Positions 51,494-61,066 of a stretch of DNA of 64,000 nucleotides are shown one piece after another (the first letter of the stretch is position 1; each line of letters begins with the position of its first letter). Made by a program: the position numbers and the translations under genes. Source of the DNA: DAHUXT01 sp036273675 (GTDB lineage: Bacteria; Chloroflexota; Ktedonobacteria; Ktedonobacterales; JADMIN01); the NCBI GenBank assembly GCA_036273675.1, contig DASUHD010000010.1, positions 1 to 64,000 of the forward strand. Direction: 5' to 3'. Below the pieces are notes generated by a model that was not told where the DNA came from, searched no databases, and was given only the letters and a program-made list of their open reading frames with translations.

Positions 51494-52364
51494 CGTCGCC
51501 CCGCCTTTCGAGCGCCGCCAGCAGCGCGGTCGTGGCGCCGTCCGGCGTCGTCGCCTTCGGTGACACAGCCAGCCCATGCGTGCGCGCCAACGCGCCAACC
51601 TGCGCCAGTGGAGGCGGCAGCAGCCCCGCCGCGATGATCGCCTCGGTGTCGCCGAACATCTGTTCCGGCGCGCCGACAAGCCGTAGCTCGCCATCGGCCA
51701 GCACAACAATCTGGTCAGCCAGCTCGGCGACCTCGCTCATATCGTGCGAGACCAGCGCCAATGTCAGGCCATTCTCACGGCGCAACGCCCGAAGCTGTGC
51801 ATACAGTTCCGCCCGCGCCTCGGCGTCCAGCCCAGCGCTCGGCTCATCCAGCACCAGCGTGCGCGGACGCATCGCCAGCACGCCCGCCAGCGCCACTCTC
51901 CGCCGCTGCCCGCCACTGAGCGCGAACGGCGAGCGCGCCAGCAGAGCATCATCATGTCCTAGCGCCACAGCCTCCATTGCCCACACGACCCGCTCCCGCA
52001 CCGCCGAAGGAGATAGGCCAAGTTGGCGTGGCCCAAACGCGACATCGTCGTAGACGGATGCGGCGAAAAGTTGCGCCTCGGGAAACTGAAAGAGCAGCCC
52101 GACACGCTGCCGTAGCGCCTGAAGCTCGGTCCCACGGGTCGCGCGCTCGCCAACATCCAGGCCATCGACGACGACACGGCCACTGGTAGGGCGCAGCAGT
52201 CCGTTGAAGTGCTGGACGAGCGTGGACTTGCCTGAGCCGGTGACGCCGATGATCGCGGCGCAGACGCCGTCCTCGATGGTCAGGCTGACATCGCGCAGGG
52301 CAGTGCGCGCTCTGGGCGTGCCGGGATGGTAGATGTGCGTCAGGCGCTCGACGTGGATGCTCAT
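51483..52364 (-). CDS. ecfA2: ECF transporter ATP-binding protein EcfA2
   Basis: A 293-residue ABC ATPase: Walker A GVTGSGKST, Q-loop FQFPEAQLFA (the FPE signature of EcfA), LSGGQRRR, Walker B LVLDEPSAGLD and switch His in LVSHDM. A C-terminal extension of about 50 residues follows. It overlaps ecfA1 by 4 bases (ATGA) and ecfT by 11. The vitamin or metal imported is not indicated. Confidence 0.9.
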   Translation of the reverse strand: MSIHVERLTHIYHPGTPRARTALRDVSLTIEDGVCAAIIGVTGSGKSTLVQHFNGLLRPTSGRVVVDGLDVGERATRGTELQALRQRVGLLFQFPEAQLFAASVYDDVAFGPRQLGLSPSAVRERVVWAMEAVALGHDDALLARSPFALSGGQRRRVALAGVLAMRPRTLVLDEPSAGLDAEARAELYAQLRALRRENGLTLALVSHDMSEVAELADQIVVLADGELRLVGAPEQMFGDTEAIIAAGLLPPPLAQVGALARTHGLAVSPKATTPDGATTALLAALERRGDDAR

Positions 52365-53239
52365 GCGGGGCGACCTTCCGTCTCGATGAGCGCGGCGACC
52401 AGCGCCTCGGGCGTCAGCGCGTCTGGCGGGATGGCGAGTCCGGCTCGCCTCAACCGCTCGCCCAGCAGCGCTATCTCCGGCACAACCAGCCGCAACGCCC
52501 GCAGCCGGTCCAGATCGGCAAAGACGGCGGCAGGCGAGCCTTCCAGCGCAATACGGCCCTGTTCCAGCACGATGACTCGGTCCGCCAGCGCGGCTTCTTC
52601 GAGCAGATGCGTCACGGCAACTACGCTCAGTCCACGGATGCGGTTCACCTCTCGCAGGAGCGCGAGTATCTCGCCACGCGCCCGCGGATCGAGCTGCGCC
52701 GTGACCTCGTCGGCGACGATACAGGCTGGCTCCAGCGCCAGCACGCCTGCGATGGCTAGCCGCTGACGCTGGCCACCCGAAAGCTCCTGGGGCGTCTGCC
52801 CGCGCGCATCGGCCAGCCCAACCGCCGCCAGCGCGGCATCGACCCGGCTAGCGATCGCCTCACGTGGCAGTCCGCGCGCCGCCAGCCCCCAGGCGACATC
52901 GTCGGCGACGACGGTAGCGATGATCTGGCTGTCTGGGTCGGAAAAGATCATGCCCACACGCTCACGCACGAATTGGCGGCGCGCGCGGTCGTGAGTATCA
53001 TGTCCCAGCACGCGCACATGCCCCGCCGCAGGCACAAGCAGTCCGTTAAGCAGGCGGGCAAGCGTGGACTTGCCACTGCCGTTATGTCCGAGCAGCGCCA
53101 CATACTCGCCTGGCGCTATCCGAAGCGAGACAGCATCGAGCGCCGGAGCCGAGGGCGCTGTGCCATACCGTGCTGGATAGACATAAGTGGCGCGTTCGAC
53201 CTCAATCAACGGGGGCATTGGAGGGCTGGTCCTGCTCAT
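52361..53239 (-). CDS. ecfA1: ECF transporter ATP-binding protein EcfA1
   Basis: A 292-residue ABC ATPase paired with EcfA2: Walker A GHNGSGKST, the Q-loop in FSDPDSQIIATVV (SDPDSQ is typical for the A1 half), LSGGQRQR, Walker B IVADEVTAQLDP and VTHLLEE. Its ATG shares one base with the upstream stop (TGATG), and its stop overlaps ecfA2 by four bases. Confidence 0.9.
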   Translation of the reverse strand: MSRTSPPMPPLIEVERATYVYPARYGTAPSAPALDAVSLRIAPGEYVALLGHNGSGKSTLARLLNGLLVPAAGHVRVLGHDTHDRARRQFVRERVGMIFSDPDSQIIATVVADDVAWGLAARGLPREAIASRVDAALAAVGLADARGQTPQELSGGQRQRLAIAGVLALEPACIVADEVTAQLDPRARGEILALLREVNRIRGLSVVAVTHLLEEAALADRVIVLEQGRIALEGSPAAVFADLDRLRALRLVVPEIALLGERLRRAGLAIPPDALTPEALVAALIETEGRPA

Positions 53240-54138
53240 CAGGCATCACCTGCCCTTCCGCGCGCTGGATACATCGCGTCATTCATGCTATTGGTCCGGC
53301 CGCCGCGACGTAGGACTCGCCGTGGCAGACTCATGATAAGCGCCAGCGGCAGCAGGAGCAGCCAGGCTAGCCGCAACACCCAGCGCGGTGGAAACGCGCG
53401 GACATCGTTGCCCAGCACCCGCGCTGCTCCTGTCGCGACGGTGAGATAGAGCGTGACCATGGGCAGCGCGAAGCACAGCAGATAGGCAAAGAGCAGCAGC
53501 GGCCAGAGTTGGAGGCCCAATGTCTCCAGCGCCAGCAGCGGCGGTCGCACCGTCAGCCAGAGCTGTTCCAGGCCGACCAGATGCGCGCCACTCGCCACCA
53601 GCGACATCGCGGCGTCCATGGCGTTGCGCAGTTCATCCACGATATCTTTGACCGGCAACCCGGTAAAGACAATCAAACCTAGCGTCGCGAAGACGCCAGC
53701 GGCGGTGATGAAGAGCGAACAGAGCGCCAGTGCGATCCACGGCGAGCGCCGTCGCCGCATAATCCAGCCAATCATCGCGCCCACCAGCGCTTGTAGCGCC
53801 ATGCGCCAGCCAAAGTGCGGCCCCGCGATCACCGTCACCAAGAACGCGGAGACCGCCGCTGCCAGCAGCGTCACCCGCAGCCCCCGCCGCAACATCAGTA
53901 AGGCGAAGGGCGTAGGCACGGCGGGCATGACGACGATGCCGATAACCGGGAGATAGATGGCGACGAGATCGAGGATGACGGCGACATCTAGCAGCAGCCC
54001 ACCCTCGGCCAGCGCTAGCGGTGGGAGCCAACTCTCGCTCGGCGCGGCGCGACGAGACGCTTCTTGCGATGGGAAGTCGATATTGCCGGGGAGTTCGTCC
54101 AGCGGCGGGATGGCTTCTCTGGGCGCGGTATCAGTCAC
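53239..54138 (-). CDS. DUF2232/ECF S-component-like membrane protein
   Basis: A 299-residue membrane protein. A soluble Pro/Ser-rich N-terminus (about 45 residues) is followed by helices at about 55-75, 80-100, 105-125, 135-155, 160-185 and 220-265. The length and helix layout resemble the YybS/DUF2232 family, often encoded with ECF modules and perhaps acting as substrate-binding components. Start GTG 54138 overlaps the kinase stop (GTGACTGA, 8 bases). Substrate unknown. Confidence 0.65.
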   Translation of the reverse strand: MTDTAPREAIPPLDELPGNIDFPSQEASRRAAPSESWLPPLALAEGGLLLDVAVILDLVAIYLPVIGIVVMPAVPTPFALLMLRRGLRVTLLAAAVSAFLVTVIAGPHFGWRMALQALVGAMIGWIMRRRRSPWIALALCSLFITAAGVFATLGLIVFTGLPVKDIVDELRNAMDAAMSLVASGAHLVGLEQLWLTVRPPLLALETLGLQLWPLLLFAYLLCFALPMVTLYLTVATGAARVLGNDVRAFPPRWVLRLAWLLLLPLALIMSLPRRVLRRGGRTNSMNDAMYPARGRAGDA

Positions 54139-55786
54139 TGGCCTCGCGCCTCCAGAGGACGATGGCCAGCGCGGCGACTCCCGCCAGGCTGATAGGCACC
54201 CATACCGGCACCTGCCGGTTGAGCGCGGCCCTGGCGCGTGGCACACGGCGGCGCCTCAAGTCGGGGTTCAGATGCGGGCTTTCGATAATCATCCGTAACT
54301 CGCCACGTTCCATGCGCTCGAGCACTTTCTCAGCCAGCCGGGGCAGCGCCGCCACACTGCGCGCCATCGCGACGCCATCGCGGGTGAGGGTGCGTCCGAG
54401 ATCGCTCCAACTGCGCGCGCCGAGCAGGCGGGGAATGGCGTCTAGCGCGCTCTCGCCCAGGAACTGCTGCGCGTAGGGGACTGTGGCATCGAGCAGATTG
54501 AAATGTGGCGAGAGGGAGGTCGCCAGCCCCACGAGCATCGCCATCGCGCGGCCAAAAAACGCCAAATTGGCGGGCAGCCGCAACGGCTGATCGTAGAGCA
54601 ACCCCTCGACGTCGTGCAGCATGATCGAGGGGTCCACCTCGCGGAGTTGGCCAAAGGGCATGGCGCTGAACTGGCCAATCATCAGGCTAACCGCCTGCTC
54701 GATCTGACCGTGATTCGCGCCTTCACCCAAGAAACCGAGGGTATCCATGCCCTTGACGACCAACCCCGCATCTTCGGTAGTCAGCCCGATGAATGCCTCG
54801 CGCATCCCTTGCTTCATTGGGATCGTGATCGAGCCCATCATGCCGAAGTCCAGGAAGACAATGCGAAAATCGTTCCCCTCCGGCTGCACGAAGATGTTGC
54901 CAGGATGTGGGTCGGCGTGAAAAAAGCCGAACTGCAACATCTGCCGGACGTAGCTTCCGGTGATGCGTTGGGCGAGAGCGTCGCGGTCCACCTGCGCGGC
55001 GTCGAGGGCGGCGAAGTCAGTCACCTTGATGCCGTCCATCCACTCCAGCGCCAGCACCTGCCGCGAAGAGTGCTCCCAGACGACGCCAGGAACACGGATG
55101 CCCGGATCGTCGGCGAAGAGCTGCGCGAACCGCTCGGCGTTGCGCCCCTCGCGCTCATAGTTCAACTCCTCGTAGACGGTGCGGCTGAACTCCGTATAGA
55201 GTCCGCGAAAATCCATCACGCGGTCCATCGAAGGGGCCAGACGGCGCACTAGTTCCAGCACGAAGCGGATGGCGCGCAGATCGGCGCGAACGATGCGCTC
55301 GATGTTGGGCCGCTGCACCTTGAGCGCGACGGGCCGCCCGTCCTTCAGGAGCGCGCGATGCACCTGGCCCAGCGACGCCGACCCTGCCGGAGTTGGGTCG
55401 ATCTCGCGAAAGATATCGCCAACGGGCGCGCCAAGCTCCCGCTCGATGATACGCTTGATGTCGGCGAAGCATTCGGAGGGGACCTCGTCCTGCAACTGCG
55501 ATAGTTCCGCCAGCGCCTCGGTGGGAAGCAGATCGGCGCGGGCGCTGAGAAACTGCCCCAGCTTGATGAGCAGGCCGCCCATCTCGATAGCCGTCACGCG
55601 AAACGCACGGAGCGCTCGCCGCAGCACATCAATATTGGGGTAGACATTCTGGCCGCGTGCGCGCGCGCGCACCACGCGCCGCCGCTCGCGGGTCAGCAGC
55701 CAGATGGTGACGAAGAGCAGGCGCGAGACGCGATAAAAGCGCCAGAGTTGAAGTGTCCGTCCCCATCGCGCAGTCATCCGGCCCAT
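54131..55786 (-). CDS. ABC1/UbiB-family protein kinase-like protein
   Basis: A 551-residue protein of the UbiB/ABC1 atypical kinase family. The KxGQ motif is LLIKLGQFLS, followed by the Ala-rich nucleotide loop AGSASLGQVHRA, the ALKVQRP Lys, catalytic HADPHPGNIF and the metal-binding FLDFGMMG. The C-terminus has a membrane helix (VPISLAGVAALAIVLW). Family members support isoprenoid lipid biosynthesis, often for quinones. It heads an operon with the ECF transporter, an uncommon pairing, and overlaps the next gene by 8 bases. Confidence 0.88.
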   Translation of the reverse strand: MGRMTARWGRTLQLWRFYRVSRLLFVTIWLLTRERRRVVRARARGQNVYPNIDVLRRALRAFRVTAIEMGGLLIKLGQFLSARADLLPTEALAELSQLQDEVPSECFADIKRIIERELGAPVGDIFREIDPTPAGSASLGQVHRALLKDGRPVALKVQRPNIERIVRADLRAIRFVLELVRRLAPSMDRVMDFRGLYTEFSRTVYEELNYEREGRNAERFAQLFADDPGIRVPGVVWEHSSRQVLALEWMDGIKVTDFAALDAAQVDRDALAQRITGSYVRQMLQFGFFHADPHPGNIFVQPEGNDFRIVFLDFGMMGSITIPMKQGMREAFIGLTTEDAGLVVKGMDTLGFLGEGANHGQIEQAVSLMIGQFSAMPFGQLREVDPSIMLHDVEGLLYDQPLRLPANLAFFGRAMAMLVGLATSLSPHFNLLDATVPYAQQFLGESALDAIPRLLGARSWSDLGRTLTRDGVAMARSVAALPRLAEKVLERMERGELRMIIESPHLNPDLRRRRVPRARAALNRQVPVWVPISLAGVAALAIVLWRREASD

Positions 55787-55979
55787 ACAATCCCACTTTC
55801 CGCCAACCCGCCGGTTGTCTTGCCGCCACGTCCGGTCAGCATACCACGTCTTTTAGACGAATGAGACCTGCCGGTTGTTCTGGAAAGTACGGAAGCGCAC
55901 AGAAAATCGCCCCCTCGGCGCCCGGCGGGGCGCGGGAGGGAGCGGTGACGAGCGAGAGGGAGCGCCCGACAGCGCATGC

Positions 55980-57695
55980 TCATGAGTCTGAAATGAAGAC
56001 GCTGGTCCAGATATCGAGCGGCGTGAGGCCAAACGACGCAATCGAGTAATTGCGCACCCTGGGCTGGGTCTGCCACCAGGCCTTGGTCTGATAGAGCGGT
56101 ATCCAGGCGATATCGACGACCAGCAACTGCTCGGCGGCGTTGTAGTCGCGCATGCGCTGGAGTGGATCTTCTTCGGCGTCGGCCTTGAGCATGAGCGTAT
56201 TCGCCTGATCTACCATCACGCTGCCGATGTTATTATCGCTGCCCGGCAGGAACTGGAGCGAGAGCCAGTCCTGTGGGTCGGGATAGTCGCCGAGCCAGTT
56301 GAAGAGCCATAGCTGTAGCTGCCGGTTGCTCAACTGCTGCAACATTGCCGTGGGGTCTACTGAGCGAATGGAGATCGGCCAGCCAGGCATCGCCTTCTTC
56401 CAGGCGGCGAGGGCATTGTTGGCGACCGTCGTCAGTTCGGGCTGCCCACTCGGAATGGTCAGCACAACGCTGGGGCAGGTTGCGAATTTGCCGTGGCAGG
56501 CCTTGCTGACATACTGGGACGCATACTGCGCCGCCGCCGCCTGATCTCCTGTCAGGTGCGTGCTGCCATCCGGGCCGCGCAACGCGGCATTATAGCCAGG
56601 CATTCCCTGCGGAACAATGTGATTGGTGGGGATGACGGTATCCTTGAGCGCGTCGGCAACCGCCTGTTTATCTATCGCCAACGCGAAGGCCTGGCGCGCC
56701 TCCAGGTTATTGAACGGCGCCTCCGTCCAGTTCATGGCGAAGTAATAAAGGTTGAGCATCCCGGTCTCATGGAAGTCCTTCGCTTTAGCAACGGAGGGAT
56801 ACTGCGCGGTGGGCGCATAGCCAACATCCACCTTGCCATTTTTCCAGGCGGTATATGCGCTATCCGTCGTCGGATAGAAGGTGTAGCTGACCTGGCGCAG
56901 CAGCGGGCGCGCGCCCCAGAACTGCGAATTGCGGGTCAGCGTGAGCGTGCCATCATGCGGCCACGCGGTTAGCGAATACAGGCTGCCACCCATGCCGCTA
57001 CCATCCGTCAGATGCTTGGTCCAGTCCGCGCCATAGGTGGTGATCAACTGCTGCGGCGCCGCGTACGCCACCGGGTAGCTGAGAATGTTGAGGAAGTAGG
57101 CGGCGGGCTGAGCCAGCACAATCTGGAGCGTGAGCGGGTCAGTGACGATGAGCGCATCGCCGATAAGCGTCTTGATAGGGCCATCCACGGTCACGCCATC
57201 GCTCTCGCAGCGCCCCGTGTTGAAAAAGGCGACGGCATCCTTGAGACCAAAGAGGTAGTAGTTGACCCGCGAGCTGACACACGGGCTGAGCGCGCGATTG
57301 ATCGAATAGGCGAAAGTGCTGGCGGTGATCGGCGTGCCATCGCTCCACTTCAGCCCCGCGCGCACGTGAAACGTGTAGGTGAGGCCATTTTCACTGACAT
57401 CGGGCAAGCCATCGGCGGCCCACGGGATCACCTGCTGGTTGGCGTTGAGCGTCACCAGTCCCGGATAGATGAGCGACATGACCGCCAGGCTGTTGGCGTC
57501 CGCGACGGTTGCCGGATCCAGCCCGCTGATATCTTTCTGACCGATCAGCGGCACGCGCAGCACCTGCTGGCTATCGGGTAGCGCTGTCGGCTTCGGCTGG
57601 GTGGAACCCGACTCGCACCCTGCGAGTATGATGGTCATCACACAGACCAGCAGGCCGAACGTCACGAATGGAACTCTGCGCAGAGCGCGTCGCAT
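55980..57695 (-). CDS. Oligopeptide-type ABC transporter substrate-binding lipoprotein
   Basis: A 571-residue SBP_bac_5 family protein. The signal peptide ends in the lipobox LAGC with Cys26 as the lipid anchor. ISGLDPATVADANS, WAADGLPDVSENGLTYTFHVRAGLKWSDG in overlapping parts, and the NWTEAPFNNLEARQAFALAIDK segment are family landmarks. These bind peptides, nickel or cell-wall fragments outside the membrane. No permease or ATPase genes are adjacent, so it is an orphan binding protein. Confidence 0.9.
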   Translation of the reverse strand: MRRALRRVPFVTFGLLVCVMTIILAGCESGSTQPKPTALPDSQQVLRVPLIGQKDISGLDPATVADANSLAVMSLIYPGLVTLNANQQVIPWAADGLPDVSENGLTYTFHVRAGLKWSDGTPITASTFAYSINRALSPCVSSRVNYYLFGLKDAVAFFNTGRCESDGVTVDGPIKTLIGDALIVTDPLTLQIVLAQPAAYFLNILSYPVAYAAPQQLITTYGADWTKHLTDGSGMGGSLYSLTAWPHDGTLTLTRNSQFWGARPLLRQVSYTFYPTTDSAYTAWKNGKVDVGYAPTAQYPSVAKAKDFHETGMLNLYYFAMNWTEAPFNNLEARQAFALAIDKQAVADALKDTVIPTNHIVPQGMPGYNAALRGPDGSTHLTGDQAAAAQYASQYVSKACHGKFATCPSVVLTIPSGQPELTTVANNALAAWKKAMPGWPISIRSVDPTAMLQQLSNRQLQLWLFNWLGDYPDPQDWLSLQFLPGSDNNIGSVMVDQANTLMLKADAEEDPLQRMRDYNAAEQLLVVDIAWIPLYQTKAWWQTQPRVRNYSIASFGLTPLDIWTSVFISDS

Positions 57696-57939
57696 GCGGA
57701 TTACTCCTGGTTACTCCCTCGCCAATCAGGTCTGGCGCGGTGTGCCGGGCAAGCGTATTGCAGGCCTATATTGAGCGCTGTGTAAGCGCATCAGGTACTA
57801 TGATGACGAAGATCTCTCGTCGTTCTGTTCCGACGATAGCCTATTGCGTATTTGTTCACGTCACTCCGTATAAGACGCGCAAGACCGACCGAAGCAACAT
57901 GACGAACACTACAGACCACATCACCAGGAGTACGCGCCG

Positions 57940-58560
57940 ATGCCATTTCCACTCTCACGTGACAGTACATCTCCGCATGCCCCCGGCGGTGGCCCGGATG
58001 CGCCAGAAAGTCCCTGGCGCACGGTGAGCAGCCATGAAATCTACCGCAACTCCTGGCTGACCGTCACCGAGTATGACGTCATTCGGCCCGATGGCGAGCG
58101 CGGCATCTACGGCGTCGTTGATCCCGGAGCCAATGCTACCATCGTTGCGTTAGAAAATGATGAAACCATCTGGCTCATCCGCGAATTCAGCTACCCGCTC
58201 CAGCGGGAGCGCTGGATTCTGCCAACCGGGCGAGTCGAGCCAGGCGAAGACCCCTTGCGTGCGGCCCAGCGCGAGCTAGCGGAGGAGGTCGGCCTGCAAG
58301 CCGCCGCCTGGCAAAAGCTCGGCGCATTCCCGCTCAGCGGCGGCATCTCGACGCAGGTTAGCCACATCTATCTGGCGCGCGAGCTTCACCGTGGCGTGGC
58401 TGCCCCCGAGGGTACCGAACGGATCGAGCCGCGCCAGTTGCCGCTCCGCCAGGCCTACGCCGCCTGCCTGGACGGTACGATCAGCGACGCGCCAGTCGTT
58501 CTCGCCATCTGGCGAGCGTGGGCGCTGCTCCACGATGGCGAAGGCCCGCCCACGCCCTAG
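57940..58560 (+). CDS. NUDIX hydrolase, ADP-ribose pyrophosphatase-like
   Basis: A 206-residue NUDIX protein. The complete box G-x5-E-x7-REUxEExGU is present as GRVEPGEDPLRAAQ then RELAEEVGL. The preceding LIREFSYPLQRERWILP is typical of ADP-ribose and related nucleotide-sugar pyrophosphatases. About 25 N-terminal residues form a Pro-rich tail. It is convergent with the ABC-2 permease gene and is alone. Confidence 0.87.
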   Translation: MPFPLSRDSTSPHAPGGGPDAPESPWRTVSSHEIYRNSWLTVTEYDVIRPDGERGIYGVVDPGANATIVALENDETIWLIREFSYPLQRERWILPTGRVEPGEDPLRAAQRELAEEVGLQAAAWQKLGAFPLSGGISTQVSHIYLARELHRGVAAPEGTERIEPRQLPLRQAYAACLDGTISDAPVVLAIWRAWALLHDGEGPPTP

Positions 58561-58567
58561 TCCTTAG

Positions 58568-59629
58568 CTACTCGGTCACATCGCGGCGGCTCAGCAGGAA
58601 GTAGCTGCCACCGAAGAAAATCGCGCAGTAGACCAGCGAGACGAGCAACGCCCGCACAAACGAAAAATTGTTGCTAGGCGCTGGCGCTAGGCTGATAGGA
58701 TACTGCCCGGCATAGCCCAGCAGCGCGCCAACATTACTGCCAAGGAACCAGTCGGGGATGTGCTGCAAGACGTTGCCGAAATCGATGTGAGCGAAGTTGT
58801 ACATCGCTCCACCGATTGCCTGAAGAATGGGCGTCAGGATCAGCTCGATCACGATTACGCCGAGCGCCAGCCCGACCCCCGCCGCCGTGCTCTTGCCCAG
58901 CGTCGCCGCCGCCAGCGCCACCAGCGTATAGGTGAACAGGCTGAACGAGAACGCGAGAAAGAACTTGATGATCTCCATCCAGCCGCCAAACGACGGCATC
59001 GAGACGCCCATGCCGAAGGCTGGCCCCATCATGAGGCCAACGATCGCCCCTATGACCAGCATGCCAGCGGCCACAACCATCGAGATGACCGCCAGCGCGA
59101 CCGCCTGCGCCGTGAGCATCTGGAGGCGACTGGTTCCGCGCGAGAACGCCAGCCGTTGCGTGCTGAAGCCGTACTCGCTGCCCACCAGCGCGCCCGCCAG
59201 GATACAGATCAGTATCAGGCCGACGATGCGGGTGACGGTGGCGGCGAAGCCCAGCGAGGTCGGGAAGGTCACCGGATCGCTGAACTGGGCGATGGTGGCT
59301 TGCTTCCGCGCCTCCTGCTCCTGCTGTATTTGCTTGATTTCCTGCGGGGTTGGGGTGGAGCATCCAGTCGCGTCTGGCGGACATTGGAACTGCAAGTCCT
59401 GCGCGGTTGGCGTGGGTTGATTCTGGACGGAGGTGAGGCCGATGCCAACGACAGTGATGACGAGCGCGTACGCCACGACCATGATGATGATCAGCACCTT
59501 CGCCATCATCCGCCGCCAGGCCAGATAAAGCTCCCAGCGAGTCAGGCGAAACACCTCGGTGATCCAGATGCCAGCGGGCGCGGGAACAGCGGCCGCGCTG
59601 GCGCTGGTCTGGGGAGCGGTCGGATTCAT
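58568..59629 (-). CDS. ABC-2 type transporter permease
   Basis: A 353-residue permease with about six helices. An extracellular loop after helix 1 contains a Gln/Glu-rich coil (EIKQIQQEQEARKQATI), and the LVGSEYGFSTQRLAFSRGTSRLQM region is the NOD/antibiotic-exporter type coupling segment. Its start overlaps the ATPase gene by 4 bases (ATGA). Together they form a two-gene exporter of unknown substrate. Confidence 0.87.
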   Translation of the reverse strand: MNPTAPQTSASAAAVPAPAGIWITEVFRLTRWELYLAWRRMMAKVLIIIMVVAYALVITVVGIGLTSVQNQPTPTAQDLQFQCPPDATGCSTPTPQEIKQIQQEQEARKQATIAQFSDPVTFPTSLGFAATVTRIVGLILICILAGALVGSEYGFSTQRLAFSRGTSRLQMLTAQAVALAVISMVVAAGMLVIGAIVGLMMGPAFGMGVSMPSFGGWMEIIKFFLAFSFSLFTYTLVALAAATLGKSTAAGVGLALGVIVIELILTPILQAIGGAMYNFAHIDFGNVLQHIPDWFLGSNVGALLGYAGQYPISLAPAPSNNFSFVRALLVSLVYCAIFFGGSYFLLSRRDVTE

Positions 59630-60741
59630 TCGACGCCTCCTTGCGGGGGTGTGGACGACGAAACGGGCGACATGGGCGATAAGGGCGACATGGGCGCCGC
59701 AGTGGAAGCTGGCGCGCCGTCGCCGCTCTCGCCGGTGAGCGCGAGGAAGTATTGTTCGAGGCTTCCCTCACGGCGGCGCAGTTCGGCGGCATAGATGCCC
59801 TGTTCCGCCAGCAGCGCATTGACATCCGCGGCGCGCTCCAGCGGCGCATCGACAAAAAGAATCTGGCCGCCTGGGGGAACCCAGGAGCCCGACTCCGGCG
59901 CGGCGAGGCTTGCGCCCCGCAACCAGGGGGTGGTCGGTGTCGCTCCCTGGAGGGTTTCCAGCGCGTGCGCGAGTTGCGCGGGATCGGCAAAGCCGAGTTG
60001 CACGCCGATCTGGGCGGAGAGCAGATCGCCAACTTCGCCCTGCGCTAGGAGCGTGCCTTCTTTCATGATGGCAACGCGCGTGCAGACTTGCTGCACCTCG
60101 TGGAGCAGGTGGCTGGCCAGCAGCACGGTGATGCCGCGCTGCGCAAGCTGCTTGATGAGCGCGCGCACCTCCACCATGCCCGCCGGATCAAGGCCGTTGG
60201 TCGGCTCATCCAGCACGACCAGCTCCGGCTGGGTGAGCAACGCCGCCCCAATGCCGAGCCGCTGCTTCATGCCGAGCGAGTATTTGCGATAGGCGTCATC
60301 GGCGCGCTCGCTCAGGCCAACATAGCCAATCGCCTCGTCTACGCGCCTGCGCGATTCGGGCGAGTTGGGCAATCCGGCGAAGATGGCGACGCCGCGCAGA
60401 TTCTGCCGCCCGGAGAGGTAGGGATAGAATGCTGGCTGCTCGACCACCGCGCCCACCCGCCGGAGCGCTGCGCGCCGCTGATCGCTCTGGCTATGCTCGC
60501 CGCCGAAGAGCGAGATCGAGCCAGCGGTCGGCCAGACCAGCCCCAGCACCATGCGGAGCGTCGTGGATTTGCCAGAGCCGTTCGGTCCGAGCAGGCCAAA
60601 CACATCTCCACGCCGAACATCGAGACTCAATCCGTTGACGGCCAGCCGCTTCGAGTAGCGTTTCGTCAGCCCGGTCGTGGCAAGCACCACCTCGCTACCG
60701 CTCGCCGCGCCGTCCCTCGCTGGCGCAACAGTGGCATCCAT
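59626..60741 (-). CDS. ABC-2 type transporter ATP-binding protein
   Basis: A 371-residue ATPase of the multidrug/antibiotic exporter branch (CcmA-like): Walker A GPNGSGKST, signature YSLGMKQRLGIG, Walker B LVVLDEPTNGLDP and switch LLASHLLHE. The C-terminal 50 residues are low complexity with 9-base tandem repeats in the DNA (59665-59691) coding SPLSPMSPV-type sequence. A good promoter lies upstream at 60817-60846. Confidence 0.9.
   Translation of the reverse strand: MDATVAPARDGAASGSEVVLATTGLTKRYSKRLAVNGLSLDVRRGDVFGLLGPNGSGKSTTLRMVLGLVWPTAGSISLFGGEHSQSDQRRAALRRVGAVVEQPAFYPYLSGRQNLRGVAIFAGLPNSPESRRRVDEAIGYVGLSERADDAYRKYSLGMKQRLGIGAALLTQPELVVLDEPTNGLDPAGMVEVRALIKQLAQRGITVLLASHLLHEVQQVCTRVAIMKEGTLLAQGEVGDLLSAQIGVQLGFADPAQLAHALETLQGATPTTPWLRGASLAAPESGSWVPPGGQILFVDAPLERAADVNALLAEQGIYAAELRRREGSLEQYFLALTGESGDGAPASTAAPMSPLSPMSPVSSSTPPQGGVE
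59665..59691. repeat. 9-bp tandem repeat in the ATPase tail
   Basis: GGGCGACAT, GGGCGATAA, GGGCGACAT in tandem, followed by GGGCGCCGC. Unit length and coding position mirror the repeat at 29230-29265. Confidence 0.65.
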
Positions 60742-60816
60742 GAATATTCCCTCTTTTCCTCACGAGTCCAGGCAGATCGAGAAGCTCCTGACGCTGGACG
60801 CCTTCTCTGCCCAGAG

Positions 60817-60846
60817 AGTATAGACGTATCTCATCTTTGTGGTCAA
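60817..60846 (-). promoter_or_regulatory. Promoter of the ABC-2 exporter operon
   Basis: Minus-strand TTGACC (60846-60841), an 18-base spacer and TATACT (60822-60817). Confidence 0.65.
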
Positions 60847-60855
60847 TCCAGAGAA

Positions 60856-60884
60856 TTGACTGTGACGGCCCGCTATGCTAAGGT
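60856..60884 (+). promoter_or_regulatory. Promoter of the TM2-domain gene
   Basis: TTGACT (60856-60861), a 17-base spacer and TAAGGT (60879-60884), leaving a leader of about 175 bases. Confidence 0.45.
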
Positions 60885-61066
60885 ACGCCTGAATGGCCGT
60901 GCGCCTGTACGTGCGCCTGTACGCGTGCCACACGCTATCTTTATCAGGCTGTTCATCACAGTTGTTGGTTTCGACGTTCCCGGCGAGCGGTATCTGGGGT
61001 ATTTATCTTACGCGGCGCGCACAGCGCCATTGGCCCGGAGCGTCTGAAAGAGGAGTGTGACACCTC

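Larger units (their letters stand above)
60742..61066. promoter_or_regulatory. Divergent promoter region
   Basis: 325 bases between the ABC exporter and the TM2 gene. It contains both promoters (listed separately) and a perfect tandem 12-bp duplication, GTGCGCCTGTAC, at 60899-60910 and 60911-60922. No gene is seen. Confidence 0.6.

Noticed and set aside
55859..55980. GC-rich segment after the lipoprotein gene considered as a mobile element end
   Set aside because: Only simple GC-rich repetition (GGGAGGGAGCGG) is visible; no terminal inverted repeats or transposase.
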